64,000 nucleotides of DNA from Helianthus annuus (lineage: Eukaryota > Streptophyta > Magnoliopsida > Asterales > Asteraceae), in contig NC_035449.2 in assembly GCF_002127325.2 (NCBI RefSeq), positions 79,460,693 through 79,524,692 of the forward strand, read 5' to 3'. Under the pieces are notes generated by a model. It saw nothing but the letters and a program-made list of their open reading frames with translations. It had not been told where the DNA came from and did not search any database. Every line of letters starts with the position of its first letter. The stretch's first letter is position 1. Positions 21,029 through 32,704 of this stretch are shown piece after piece. The position numbers and the translations under genes are program-made.

Positions 21029-22539
21029 CTCTTACAACCTTTAAAGATTATAAAGCTGAAGTTGAAAAGCAATTAGATCGTCAGATTAAAGTTATGAGAT
21101 CAGATAGAGGCGGTGAATATTATGGAAGACATACTGATGTGGGTCAAGCTCCTGGTCCATTTTATGAGTTTTGTAAGGGCAGTGGGATTGTGAACCAATA
21201 CACCATGCCTGGTACACCTCAGCAGAACGGTGCCGCTGAATGAAGAAATCGTACCCTTATGAATATGGTGCGTAGTATGTTAGCCAACACTAATTTACCA
21301 TTATTCCTCTGGACTGAAGCGTTAAAAGCAGCTGTTCATATACTCAATAGAGTTCCTTCTAAGTCTGTCCATAAAACTCCTTATGAACTTTGGACAAGAT
21401 GGAAACCGAGTCTTAAATATACGAAATTATGGGGCCGCATTACTGAAGCAAAACTCTATAATCCTTTCCTAAGGAAACTTGACCCTAAAACTGTTACCTG
21501 TTTCTTTATCGGGTATCCTGATCATTCGAAGGGTTATCGTTTCTATTGTCATTCCCATGTCACCCGTATTGTTGAAACCAAGCGTGCTGCGTTCCTGGTG
21601 GATTTCAAGGTCAGTGGGAGCAGTACCAACCCTTACGAAGAATTGCAAGAAGTACAAGACGCGGAGGGAGAGACTCGTCACTTACCATTACTCCGTTTAC
21701 TCCTCTTGTACCCAATGCAACAACTACACCTGAAGTTACTGCACAAATTCCATCTCCACAATCAGAACCCATTATACCTCATAAAGAAGGCACATCAAAC
21801 GCTCAAAACCAAGACAACGCTGAACCCGATAATCAACTCAGGAGGTCATCTAGGCAAAGACGGCCTACTAATTGGGATGATTATGTTACCTACCTGACTG
21901 AAATGGATGTTGGAAAGCTCAATGATCCTATCTCTTATAATGAAGCCATTAGCAATGATCAGTCTTCTGAATGGAATAAAGCAATGATCGATGAGCTTGA
22001 ATCCATGAAGAAAAATGACGTTTGGGATTTGGTAGAATTACCCGACGGAGTCAAACCTGTAGGATGTAAATGGGTGTTCAAAACAAAACTGGATCCGAAT
22101 GGGAACATTTAACGCTACAAAGCGAGATTGGTTGTAAAGGGCTACAAAGAGATGTTTTCACCTGTCTCTCATAAAGATTCATTAAGGATCGTTATGGCCC
22201 TAGTAGCTCATTTTGATTTGGAGCTGCATCAGATGGACGTCAAAACTGCTTTCCTTAACGGAGACTTAGACGAAGATGTTTACATGAAACAACCTAAAGG
22301 TCAGGAGCATCTAGTCTGTAAGTTGAAGAAATCCATTTACGAGTTAAAACAAGCATCACGTGAATGGTACCTCAAGTTTGATGAAGTCATGAAGAGGCAA
22401 GGTTTTATGAAGAATCAAGTGGATCAATGAACCTACCTCAAGATGAGTGGGAATAACTTTGCTATACTTGTCCTTTGCGTAGATGATATTCTATTGGCAA
22501 GTAATAGTTTAGACATGTTGCATGAGTCGAATCGGTTAC
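21029..22539 (+). pseudogene. Ty1/copia pol fragment: integrase to reverse transcriptase
   Basis: The frame at 21031 gives the late integrase core (VMRSDRGGEYYG with a catalytic Asp, TPQQNGAAE with the Glu), then a TGA in place of Arg at 21241-21243 and [13 protein letters not shown]. After a frameshift the RT begins at about 21903 (EWNKAMIDELESMKKNDVWD, KTAFLNGDLDEDVYMKQP), with a TAA at 22110 and a TGA at 22428. It ends with the catalytic CVDDILLAS. Integrase-before-RT order is diagnostic of Ty1/copia. The RT is cut by element X at 22540; the rest continues at 29535. The gag and protease side is missing, replaced by LTR copy C. Confidence 0.9.
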
Positions 22540-24292
22540 TGATGCGTGTGTAGCGTTATATAATTTTTATGTATATTTTTAGCCCTTTTTACACTTTAGT
22601 CAAGTTTTAAATTTATAAAACACGGTATTTTACTAACATTAAACACACATATGGGCAAGTGCACCCATCGTGAGCGTAGTATAGCGTTGGTAAGATACCG
22701 AGGTCGTCCAAGGACACAAGAGCTTTTAGTACCGGTTTATCCTCAACGTCTAATCAAATCAAAATTTTAGAAAAAGGTTTAAACATGAAAATAAAAACTA
22801 AAAATGCTGAAATAAAAAATATAAAAATAAAAACAGATAGACAAGATGAATCACTTGGATCCGACTCGTCTTTAATGTAACCTTTGATTATTTCCGCACT
22901 TTTGCACTTTTCAAGAGATTATCTTAGTTATAGTAGTAGGCCCCTCTTTTGAAGGTGATGTTACCCTCAATCCAGTAGTTTGAGTCAGCAAGGATACAAT
23001 CCTAAATTGAAAGATAATTAATTAAGTTATTAATGCGTAATGTGGTAGGCCCCTCTTTTGGAGGTGACGTTACCCTCGGCTAAGCAGTTTGAGTCAGCAG
23101 GGATACAATCCTAAGTAGACGGGTTAATGTTTTAATAGTAATTTACATATGAGGGGATCAAGAAATTCGAACCCCCGCCATCCAATACCAGTGGGTATTG
23201 AAGGAGGTCCTACTAAGCTTGACCTAGGTCCTCGAAGGATCTATACACTGAACAAGGCAAGACGCTTATCAAACCATTTCCTTAACCCCCGACCAGGTAG
23301 CCAACATATCTCCATATAGACCGTGGAGATATGAATGGTGTAAATCTTTTATTTTAAATAGACAGTAAAATAACGCCAAGACACCACAGACAAATGATAA
23401 GGAAGTTTCACCTTCAACATAAGAAACTAGTTATTAAAGTCATTAATACATAACCAAATAAAAAGTGTGAAAAGATTAAAAATAAAAAGTATTACACTAA
23501 ATGCTTGTCTTCACCAAGTGATGTAAGAGACTTAGGCAAACATGGCCTTTGATTGTCAAGAAATCTTACTATCAATCTTGGATCCCGAGACTACTACACA
23601 CACTCTATGATGGATGATGGATGATGGATGATGGTGGTGGATGTGGGTTGTGATGGTGGTGGTGGGTGGGTGAAGTGTGAGAGAGGTGGTTTGCCAAGGG
23701 ATGCCTTTGAAATGAACCAAGCACCCCTATTTATAGCCTGCACAGAAGCCTGGACAGGGCCCCATGTCTACCCTTTTTCTCTTTCTTCATTAATTACAAT
23801 TTGTCTGTATTAGCTCCACACGCCCCCGTGTTCGCTGGGCACGGCCCCGTGTGCAGAAGCGTATCTGTACTATCAATATTTGCAAGATTCTGCGAATCTT
23901 AGCGTTCACCACGGCCCTGTATCGAGCTGGGCACGCCCCCGTGTTGGGAATAGAAGCTTGCATAGCTTTGTCTTTTCTATAGACATCTAGCCACGCCCCT
24001 GTGTTCGCTGGGCACAACCCCATGCTCAGCTGGGCACAACCCCATGCTCAGCTTTCTTCTTGTTTTTGCTTTGGGAGATGTTGTCAAGGGATCGGGCATG
24101 CCACGTTTCTTCCTTTTCTTTGTATTTATGTTGGTTTTGGCTGTATATTTGTTCCTTTTGTTCGTTTAAGCTCACTTGATCCTGTAAATTCAAAAGGAAG
24201 ACAAAAACACACTTTTTCCAACATTAGTACTAAAAGGGGTTAGTTTTATGCCTCCTTTGATGTAATATATATGTTGCATTTTACACACATTA
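22540..24292 (-). repeat. Element X 3' LTR (copy A)
   Basis: On the plus strand it runs TGATGCGTGTG...TTACACACATTA; the terminal CA has become TA at the inner edge. TATA box TATAAATAG on the minus strand (23727-23735). About 90 bp shorter than copy B, partly because it has fewer CACGCCCCGTG repeats near its right end. Confidence 0.92.
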
Positions 24293-25900
24293 AATACCCC
24301 CATGCTTGAATCTTTGCTTGTCCTCAAGCAAAACTCTTTAATTTGTGGCTTACACACCCCAATAGAATGGGTAGAAGAGAAGTTTTGGGCTTGTCTTGAG
24401 TGTCGGGAATCCAAGATCTTTATTGGGTTTTATTTTTACATTATTTACAATCCTATTCGTTATGATTTATTTAGAACGTTTCGTAAGAGAAATTACTTAT
24501 TTGGGCATAACATGCCTTTTTAAAATTCCATTTATATACAAGTTCACATACCTCACGGGAGATCACTCAACACTTGGCCGAAGATGTATTTTTGTGAAAC
24601 ACTCGAGACCGGCATGGAACTTACTTCTGCCATATGCTTGCCAAGTGATTAATCCTCTTCCTTTTTAACTATATACCTTTGTAAATATCAAGAGGACTTT
24701 GGGGAAGGGTTAGGCTTGGGTTAAAGGTAGGTGGTTGGGTTAGTGGTTAGTAGAAAAGGGTGAAAGGCGTAAAAAGCGTCGGTTTTCGTAAGACTTATTT
24801 TGTGACTTTTTATTTAAATGAAGCAATTTTACTAAAATAAGGGGTTTAAAATGAAAAAAGGGTTTTGGTGGGTAAAGGGTGTTTGTTTTGTGGGTTTAGA
24901 AATGAAAAGGTTTACTCTCAAAGGGGTTAACTATGGGGATTTTGGGTAGGTGGTAAAAAAAGAAAAATAATGGTGTTGAAAGAAAAAAGGTTAGTCCTAA
25001 TGCCTCCATCATTTACTTACTTGGGTTTAAGTTGGTAAGAACCGAGAATGTATCGTCATGGCAAGTTCTAGAGTCGTAAGAAACCAAACGGCTATTCACA
25101 CAAGAAACGAAAAATGAGCATTTAGTTTAAAGATATATGCTTGTATGCTCAATAAAGGCTCAAAACTCACTTGTTGTGGGAATGGGTTTATAATGTGATC
25201 AAGTATATATAATCAAATTTCAATTAGATTTGTCATGCCTTTTCATAATCTTCTTATTTGGGTCATTTTATCACGACGCTATCGGTTGTAAATTTGTAAA
25301 AATATAACCTTTTTAGAACTTGTTATTCCCGAATTAAACCAAGACAAGTAAAAAAATTGAAAATTTTTGAAAAAATTTGGGGTGATTTGCGGTTCCAATA
25401 GAGTTTTGTGTAAGGCTTGTTATTAGGACTTGCAAAATTCAAGGTTTTAGCATCCCCCACACTTAAATTACACATTGTCCTCAACGTGTCCCAAAGATAA
25501 GTTTTTCGGTTGATTAAAATGTGTAAAAGTGGGTTAAAAACAAGATTTTATGTTACTGGGTAGCTGAACATGGGGTGTGGTGGGCTGAGCACGGCCCCGT
25601 GGTCAGACTGCCAGTACAAAAAAATAAACAGAAGGCTGGGCATGGGGGTGTGTTCAGCGAACACGGCCGCATGTCCAGTTACCTGAACTGGGCGTTTTCT
25701 GCAGAACCTCAGGCATGGGGGGCGTGTTGGCTGAGGACGGCCCCGTGCTGAACTTGCTGTAATGAAGAAAAATTGTCAGGTGTTTCTGTTTTTGTGCATG
25801 GGGTGTGGGTTCAAGTTTCCCTTAGTATCCTTCACCATCCCGAGTGTGTTTTATTCCTGAAAATTAAAACTAAACTAGAAAGCATAAAAGTTAATCTAAA
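24293..25900 (-). other. Element X untranslated 3' region
   Basis: No sustained ORF. The minus-strand polypurine tract is GCATGGGGGTATT, adjoining the LTR at about 24293-24305. The plus strand shows several CACGGCCCCGTG-like motifs at 25560-25760. In an autonomous Athila-type relative, pol would lie here; nothing recognisable remains. Confidence 0.6.
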
Positions 25901-26212
25901 CTAAACTAAGGATAGTTCCGCGGAATGCCTCCGTGGTGCGCTACGTTTATAAGGGTCCTTGGCTAGACCCACCTTATCGGGTGGTTCTGGTTCATCTTCA
26001 ATTAGGGGGTCGTCATTGCCGATTGGATATTTCATTGATCGTTCAAGATCGACACATCTTTTGAAGGCCCCTAACTGAATGGGTGAGTTATTTTTCTTCC
26101 GATTAATCAAAGCTTCGTGGGTTTTTACAAAAGGTCGTCCCAACACTAGTGGAGCGTCATCAAGGATGACGAAGTCGGTTAGGATTACCATTTGATTTGC
26201 TTGTACTAACAC
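25901..26212 (-). pseudogene. Retropepsin C-terminal part (element X)
   Basis: Continues the upstream ORF after a one-base frameshift near 26230. It reads LVQANQMVILTDFVILDDAP then LVLGRPFVKTHEALIN, the conserved C-terminal flap and (I/V)LGRPF block of Athila/Tat-type gypsy aspartic proteases, followed by a ~55-residue acidic/basic tail. No RT follows before the stop. Confidence 0.75.
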
Positions 26213-26220
26213 ATCATCAA

Positions 26221-27285
26221 CTATCCCATTGATTTTATTGTTTTCCGATTGGATAGAAAAATGGGTATTTGAAGTGGAGAGAAATCACCAATACTTAATT
26301 TTTCAAAAATGTAGTTTGGCATTATATTAACACAAAGATCTTTATCAATTGTGATATTACTAATAAAGGAATTTTGAAAAAAACATGGAACCGGTGTAAT
26401 GTTAATTTCAAATGGGTCTTCTTCTATTAGCGTAGTTTGATCATTTGTTAACTTAATGCTTACCGTTTCGTCAATTTTAGTGTTAGTGTTTAACTCTTTT
26501 AAAAACCTGGCTTGAGTGGGTACTAAACAATGATTTTCAAAAGAAAGTGACAAGAGATTAATTTCTTTAAAATTAGACTCTTCTTGAATTTTAAGGTTAA
26601 CGGACTCACCTTTTTCGTTGTTTAACTCATGTGTCGGCTTTTCACTTACTTGTTCTTCCATTTTCACATTTTCAACTATCTCTTCTTTATTACAAGTTAA
26701 TTCTTTCCTTGCGCGGGACTCCTCTTCCCTTGCGCGGGATTCTTTTATGCAACGTTCAATAGTTTTAATGTGTTCTATTATCTTATCAGCTATGTGGGTG
26801 ATAGAGTAAGGATCGGGATCCTCAAAACTTGAATTCGGAAGTTCGATCCTTGGTTCCTCATAATACTTATATGAAGTAGATGGTTCACACCATTGTTCCT
26901 CATTGTAAGTATATGAGGGATAAGGGTCGTAACTTTTTTCTTCATAATACTCATATGAGGTGGGTTGTTCACGCCAAGGTTCCTCATAGTAAGCATATGA
27001 AGGTGGAGGCTCATATCTTGGTTCCTCAAAGTATGAGTATGAAAGCTCATACCTTGGTTCATCAAAATATGAGTATGAGGGAGAAGGCTCATACCTTGGG
27101 TCTTCATAGGATGTGTATGAAGTTGATGGCTCGTACCTGGGCTCCTCATAGTAGGTGTATGAAGTGGATGGTTGAAATAAGTCACAATATTGTACCGAGT
27201 GAGGGTTACCACAAATGGTGCAATAGTCTTCCCTATAATCATCCTCCTCATAGGTGTAGTTGTATCCTCCTGAGTATTGATCCAT
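26221..27285 (-). CDS. Gag-like Tyr-rich protein with protease N-terminal part (element X)
   Basis: Start chosen at MDQYSGGYNYTYEE (27285); an upstream ATG would add three residues. Residues ~22-34 form a variant zinc knuckle CTICGNPHSVQYC (CX2CX3HX4C), as in Athila/Tat gag proteins. About ten tandem repeats of a Tyr/Pro/Ser-rich unit (EEPRYEPSTSYTYY and variants) follow. A Glu/Arg-rich coiled-coil-like segment comes next, and the final ~60 residues resemble the start of a retropepsin (DKDLCVNIMPNYIFEKLSIG, where relatives have DLGASVNIMP). The D-x-G active site is therefore not intact. It is much shorter than a full Athila gag. The repeats may be a low-complexity assembly domain (inference). 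Confidence 0.7.
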   Translation of the reverse strand: MDQYSGGYNYTYEEDDYREDYCTICGNPHSVQYCDLFQPSTSYTYYEEPRYEPSTSYTSYEDPRYEPSPSYSYFDEPRYELSYSYFEEPRYEPPPSYAYYEEPWREQPTSYEYYEEKSYDPYPSYTYNEEQWCEPSTSYKYYEEPRIELPNSSFEDPDPYSITHIADKIIEHIKTIERCIKESRAREEESRARKELTCNKEEIVENVKMEEQVSEKPTHELNNEKGESVNLKIQEESNFKEINLLSLSFENHCLVPTQARFLKELNTNTKIDETVSIKLTNDQTTLIEEDPFEINITPVPCFFQNSFISNITIDKDLCVNIMPNYIFEKLSIGDFSPLQIPIFLSNRKTIKSMG

Positions 27286-27663
27286 AAGAATCACTCAGCA
27301 GACCACAACAGAGTCTCGAGACCAGAAAACAAAAATAAAAACGGAAATAGAGGCTGGACACGGCTCCGTGTTCAGTGAGCACGGCCCGTGTTCAGGTTCT
27401 GTATCTGGGTGTTTTAATAAAAGTGACTGGTTTTGTGCAGCACGGGGGCGTGTTCAGTGAGCACGACCCCGTGTTCAGACTCTGTATCTGGGTGTTTTGA
27501 AAAAAATGTGCAGCACGGCCCCATGTTCAGTGAACACGACCCCGTGTTCAGGCTACTATAAATGCAAAAACGAACTAAAATGCAGAAAATGTGCGCGCGT
27601 TTTAAAAGGGTTTTGAAAAACTGATTAGGCCGTCGATTTTAAGCTTTCTTAAAATCCTTGTGT

Positions 27664-27680
27664 CCCCGGCAACGGCGCCA
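27664..27680 (-). promoter_or_regulatory. Element X primer binding site (tRNA-Asp)
   Basis: Plus strand CCCCGGCAACGGCGCCA equals the last 17 bases of plant tRNA-Asp(GUC) including CCA, so the minus-strand element RNA can pair with that tRNA. It lies 6 bases from the LTR edge. Use of tRNA-Asp agrees with an Athila-type origin. Confidence 0.9.
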
Positions 27681-27686
27681 AAAACT

Positions 27687-29529
27687 TGATGCGTGTGTAG
27701 CGTTATATAATTTTTATGTATATTTTTAGCCCTTTTTACACTTTAGTCAAGTTTTAAATTTATAAAACACGATATTTTACTAACACTAAACACACATATG
27801 AGCAAGTGCACCCATCGTGAGCATAGTATAGCGTTGGTAAGATACCGAGGTCGTCCAAGGATACAAGAGCTTTTAGTACCGGTTTATCCTCAACGTCTAA
27901 TCAAATCAAAATTTTAGAAAAATGTTTAAACATGAAAATAAAAACTAAAAATGCTGAAAATAAAAAATATAGAAATAAAAACAGATAGACAAGATGAATC
28001 ACTTGGATCCGACTCGTCTTTAATGTAACCTTTGATTGTTTCCGCATTTTTGCACTTTTTAAGAGATTATCTTAGTTATAGTAGTAGGCCCCTCTTTTGA
28101 ATGTGACGTTACCCTCAACCCAGTAGTTTGAGTCAGCAAGGATACAATCCTAAAGGGTTGGATTATTGAAAGATAATTAATTAAGTTATTAATGCGTAAT
28201 GTGGTCGGCCCCTCTTTTGAAGGTGATGTTACCCTCGGCTAAGTAGTTTGAGTCAGCAGGGATACAATCCTAAGTAGCCAGGTTAATGTTTTAATAGTAG
28301 TCTACATATGAGGGGATCAAGAAATTCGAAACCCCGCTATCCAATACCAGTGGGTATTGAAGGAGGTCCTACTAAGCTTGACCCAGGTCCTCGCAGGATC
28401 TATACACTGAACAAGGCAAAACGCTTACCAAACCATTCCCTTAACCCCCGACCAGGTAACCAACATATCTCCATATAGACCGTGGAGATATGAATGGTGT
28501 AAATATTTGATTTTATAGAGACAGTAAAATAACGCCAAGACACCACGGACAAATGATAAGGAAGTTTCACCTTCAACATAAGAAACTAGTTATTAAAGTC
28601 ACTAACACATAACCAAATAAAAAGTGCAAAAAGATTAAAAATAAAAAGTATTTCACTAAATGTTTGTCTTCACCAAGTGATGTAAGAGACTTAGGGAAAC
28701 ATGGCCTTTGATTGTCAAGAACTCTTACTATCAATCTTGGATCCCGAGACTACTACACACACTCTATGATGGATGATGGATGATGGATGATGGTGGTGGA
28801 TGTGGGTTGTGATGGTAGTGGTGGGTGGGTGAAGTGTGAGAGAGGTGGTTTGCCAAGGGATGCCTTTGAAGTGAACCAAGCACCGCTATTTATAGCCTGC
28901 ACGCTGGACACGGCCCTGTGTCCACCCTTTTTCTCTTTCTTCATTAATTACAATTTGTCTGTATTAGCTCCACACGCCCCCATGTTCGCTGGGCACGGCC
29001 CCGTGTGCAGAAGCGTATCTGTACTATCAAGATTTGCAAGATTCTGCGAATCTTAGCATTGACCACGACCCCGTGTCGAGCTGGGCACGCCCCCGTGTTG
29101 GGAATAGAAGCTTCCATAGCTTTGTCTTTTTTACAGACATCTGGCCACGCCCCCGTGTTCGCTGGGCACGCCCCGTGTTGAGCTGGGCACGCCCCGTATT
29201 CGCTGGGCACGCCCGTGTTGAGCTGGGCACGCCCCGTGTTGAGCTGGGCACAGCCCCATGCTCAGCTGGGCATAGCCCCATGCTCAGCTTTCTTCTTGTT
29301 TTTGCTTTGGGATATGCTTTCGAGGGGTCGGGCATGCCACGTTTCTTCCTTTTCTTTGTATTTATATTGGTTTTGGCTGTATATTTGTTCCTTTTGTTCG
29401 TTTAAGCTCATTTGATCCTGTAAATTCAAAAGGAAGACAAAAACACACTTTTTCCAATATTAGTACTAAAAAAAGGTTAGTTTTATGTCTCCTTTGATGT
29501 AATTTATATGTTTCATTTTACACACATCA
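27687..29529 (-). repeat. Element X 5' LTR (copy B)
   Basis: Plus strand TGATGCGTGTG...TTACACACATCA, an 1,843-bp LTR. The promoter TATAAATAG is on the minus strand at 28886-28894. GATGGAT microsatellite-like repeats occur near 28766-28800, and an expanded GC-rich array near 29140-29290. Confidence 0.93.
29140..29290. repeat. CACGCCCCGTG tandem array in LTR copy B
   Basis: About seven copies of a ~20-base unit, GCTGGGCACGCCCCGTGTTGA or close variants, in direct repeat. LTR copy A has two or three equivalent units. The unit contains the near-palindrome CACGSSSCGTG found throughout this family's LTR and leader. Confidence 0.9.
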
Positions 29530-29534
29530 GTTAC

Positions 29535-30452
29535 TCTCGCATAACTTCGACATGATGGATCTCGGAGATGCTTCTTACGTCATTGGAATCGAAATTCACC
29601 GAGATAGACACAAAGGGATCTTAGGATTGTCTCAAAAGACTTACGTAGATCGTGTCCTTACACGTTACAACATGCAACAGTGCAAACCCTCAGTCGCTTC
29701 AGTAGTTAAGGGAGATGTTTTCGGTTCATTCCAGTGTCTGACAACAGAGGTTGAAAAGGAGCAAATGAGCCAGATACCTTACGCGTCAGTAGTCGGGAGC
29801 CTGATGTATGCTCAAGTCTGTACTAGCTCAGATATTGCTTATATTGCTGGAATGCTAGGCCGTTATCAGACTAATCCTGGCCTAGATTGCTGAAAAGCAG
29901 CTAAGAAGGTCCTTAGATATCTGCAAGGGACGAGACTATAAACTGACTTATAGAAGAAGTGATCATTTAGAAGTGGTAGGTTATTCTGATTCTGACTTTG
30001 CCAAATGCAAAGATGACAAGAAATCCACTTTGGGCTATATCTTTATGTTAGCAGGTGGACCTATCTCATGGAAGAGTCATAAACAACAGTTAACCACAAC
30101 TTCCACAATGATGGCAGAATATATTGCTGTTTACAACGCAACCTGTCATGGAATGTTGCTTAGAAATCTGATCACTGGACTCAAAATCGTTAATTCTATT
30201 TCTAGACCATTGAAGCTTTACTGTGATAACTCAGCTGCCGTTAGTTTCTCGAACAGTAACAGTTCGACTAGATCTGGTTTATATCTCGATACAAAATATT
30301 TGTTCGTACATGAACTAGTTGAGGAAAATAATCTTTGTAATGAGTATATTAGTACTAAAGATATGCTTGCGGATCCGATGACTAAAGGTCTCCCACCTAA
30401 AGTTTTCGAAGAACATGTATCGAATATGAGACTTACTAAAGACCTTATTTAA
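29535..30452 (+). pseudogene. Ty1/copia pol fragment: RT end and RNase H
   Basis: Continuation of the pol split by element X. MMDLGDASYVIGIEI and LSQKTYVDRVLTRYNMQQC are the RT thumb region, ending with a TGA at about 29891. RNase H follows in another frame: YSDSDFAKCKDDKKSTLGYI, TTTSTMMAEYIAV, LYCDNSAAVSFSNSNS, DTKYLFVHELVEE, DMLADPMTKGLPP. The catalytic Asp/Glu/Asp positions are recognisable. The natural stop is at 30450-30452. The frameshift between the parts and the upstream stops make it non-functional. Confidence 0.9.
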
Positions 30453-30767
30453 TGGCATATTGTACTAGCTTATGTTTTAATTAATGAAATTTCCTCAGTT
30501 TGATTTTGTATGTCTCTAACATATGTTCTGCCGGTGTAATGAAATATAGACAAATATAAATACAAATCAGACGCTAAAGGGCTTATGCGTATTTTGATCA
30601 TAACTATTAAGTTTTAAATTGAGGCTATAATATGACTAATGGGGGTCCTGAGTCGAATGATGATTCAACGGCTGTATTTCTCTGCTATAGTTCTTGGTTT
30701 AAGGCCAAAATGAGTGTTAACTCTTAACTAGGCTCCTCTAATGCTCATGATAAATGATTACTTGGCT

Positions 30768-30945
30768 AAGTGGGAGAATGTGAGATTAAATATATAATTG
30801 TTATAATATTTAATCTTGTAAGCATTATAATCATTTATATTATATAGATCAAAATATATTAATAACCTATTAATAATTGGTTGGTAATTGTTGATGAACC
30901 ATATTACCCTTATTAACTAATTAGGCTTCGTCTTGGGTGTATATA
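30768..30945 (+). mobile_element. Copia polypurine tract and truncated 3' LTR
   Basis: AAGTGGGAGAA (30768-30778) is a good polypurine tract. TGTGAGATTAAATATATAATTG then starts the LTR. The LTR is cut after ~165 bases by the X-family LTR copy D. No 5' LTR partner is seen. Confidence 0.65.
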
Positions 30946-32066
30946 TGATGTGTGTAAAATGCAACATATAAATTACATCAAAAGAGGCATAAAACTAACC
31001 ATTTTTTAGTACTAATGTTGGAAAAAATGTGCTTTTGTCTTCCTTTTGTATTTTCAGGACTAAATGAGCGTAATTGAACAAAAGGAACAAATATGCAGCA
31101 AAATCTAACATAAATGCAAGAAAAAAATAAATAAACGTGGCATGCCCGACCCCTCGACAACATATTCCCAAGCAAAAACAAAGAAACAAAAGGCTGACCA
31201 CGGCCCCGTGCCCTGCGGACACGGGAGCGTGGCCAGGAGCCTGCGGAAAAGACAAAGCTATGGAAGCTTCTATTCCCAACACGGGGGCGTGCCAAGCTCA
31301 ACACGGGCCGTGGCCAACGCTAAGATTCGCAGAATCTTGCAAATCTTGATAGTACAGATACGCTTCTGCACACGGGGCCGTGCCCAGCCAACACGGGGGC
31401 GTGTGGAGCTAATGCAGATAAATTGTAATTAATGAAGAAAGGGAAAGAGGATGGACACGGGGTCGTGCCCAATGAACACGGGGCCGTGTCTGGGCTTCTG
31501 TGCAGGCTATAAATAGGGGTGCTTGGTTCAGTTCAAATGCATCCCCTGGCAAACCACCTCTCTCCCACTTCACCCACACTCCACCACCACTACAACCCAC
31601 ATCCACCACCATCATCCATCATCCATCTTAGAGTGTGTGTAGTAGTCTCGGGATCCAAGATTGATAGTAAGAGTTCTTGACAATCAAAGGCCATGTTTGC
31701 CTAAGTCTCTTATATCACTTGGTGAAGACAAGCATTTAATGTAATACTTTTGATTTTTAATCTTTTTGCACTTTTTATTTGGTTTTGTATTAATGACTTT
31801 AATAACTAGTTTCTTATGTTGAAGGTGAAACTTCCTTATCATTTGTATGTGGTGTCTTGGCGTTATTTTACTGTCTATATAAAATAAAAGATTTACACCA
31901 TTCATATCTATACGGTCTATATAGAGATATGTTGGCTACCTGGTCGGGGGTTAAGGGAATGGTTTGGTAAGGTTCTTGCCTTGTTCAGTGTATAGAACCT
32001 GCAAGGAACTGGGTCAAGCTTACTAGGACCTCCTTCAATACCCACTGGTATTGGATGGCAGGGGTT
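30946..32066 (+). mobile_element. X-family LTR, copy D (3' end truncated)
   Basis: Starts with a complete TGATGTGTGTAAAATGCAAC terminus and runs parallel to copy C, with TATAAATAG at 31508-31516 and several CACGGGGCCGTG-like motifs. It breaks off at GGCAGGGGTT (32066), where other copies continue, so ~600 bp are missing. Confidence 0.85.
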
Positions 32067-32700
32067 GTTTCCAAAAGGAATAAGAGAAAGAGAGAAATAA
32101 GAAGAAATGGTGACGGCGATTTGTGGAGGTGGTGGTGTCTAATGGTGACGGCGGTTTGTGGAGGTGGTGGCGAAATTGATGTGCGATGTTTTTGGTTTGC
32201 TGTTGAAGGATTGTTTTGTTTACTACATAGTCAAAGCAGGTGATGATGATAGTGGGGTGGGTAGAGAGAGAGAGAGAGAGAAATAAAGATGGTGGTGGCC
32301 GACTCCGATTTCAGGTGGTGGCCGACTGGGATGTTGATGGTGGTGGTCGGCTGGGATGGAGATGGTGGGGGCTGGTGGTGGTGGTGGTGGTTGTGGCTAG
32401 GGTTAGAAAGGGTGATATAATAAATAAATAAATAAGAAATGGATTGGATTTTTGTAGGTAATATAATAAATAAATAATAGAATATTAATATGTAAATTTA
32501 CTGAATTACCCTCACTTTGAACTGAAAATACAAAAGTGCCCTTACTTTTAACGACAAAAATGAACAGAGTTAAGGCCGGGAAGTATATTAGAGAATCAAT
32601 AGAAACATCAGGGAGTAAACTGACTATTTTTAAAGGTTTGGGTAAAACCATTAAAACGAAAGTTTACTCTTAAAAAAATTCCCTTTAATGAACCTTTAGG
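32067..32700. other. Repeat-rich spacer with (GA)n and (GGT)n tracts
   Basis: Contains a (GA)9-type run at about 32264-32281, GGT/GTG-rich tracts at 32290-32400 and an ATAA repeat near 32420. Small ORFs here are low-complexity by-products. No gene seen before the snoRNA promoter. Confidence 0.5.
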
Positions 32701-32704
32701 CCTA

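Larger units (their letters stand above)
22535..29534 (-). mobile_element. Element X: non-autonomous Athila-like gypsy element
   Basis: Two related LTRs (22540-24292 and 27687-29529) enclose a 3.4-kb interior. The target duplication GTTAC is perfect on both sides (22535-22539 and 29530-29534), and joining the flanks restores the copia RT frame. The interior is transcribed from the minus strand, with a tRNA-Asp primer site next to the right LTR and a G-rich tract next to the left one. It encodes only a gag-like Tyr-rich protein and a broken retropepsin. RT, RNase H and integrase are absent, so mobility needed another element's enzymes. Confidence 0.93.

Noticed and set aside
26880..27287. Plus-strand open frame of 135 codons opposite the Tyr-rich protein
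   Set aside because: It is the antisense shadow of the tandem repeats in the minus-strand gag-like ORF; it has no domain or start context.
27664..27680. Sequence identical to a tRNA-Asp 3' end, possible tRNA gene
   Set aside because: Only the last 17 bases including the post-transcriptional CCA are present, and they lie next to an LTR; it is a primer binding site.
29140..29290. CRISPR-like spaced repeats
   Set aside because: Units are contiguous and variable with no unique spacers, in a plant LTR; a simple tandem array.
29034..29405. Open frames rich in SWARP/GHGP repeats in X-family LTRs
   Set aside because: They arise from the CACGCCCCGTG tandem array read in frame; they vary between LTR copies and have no domain.
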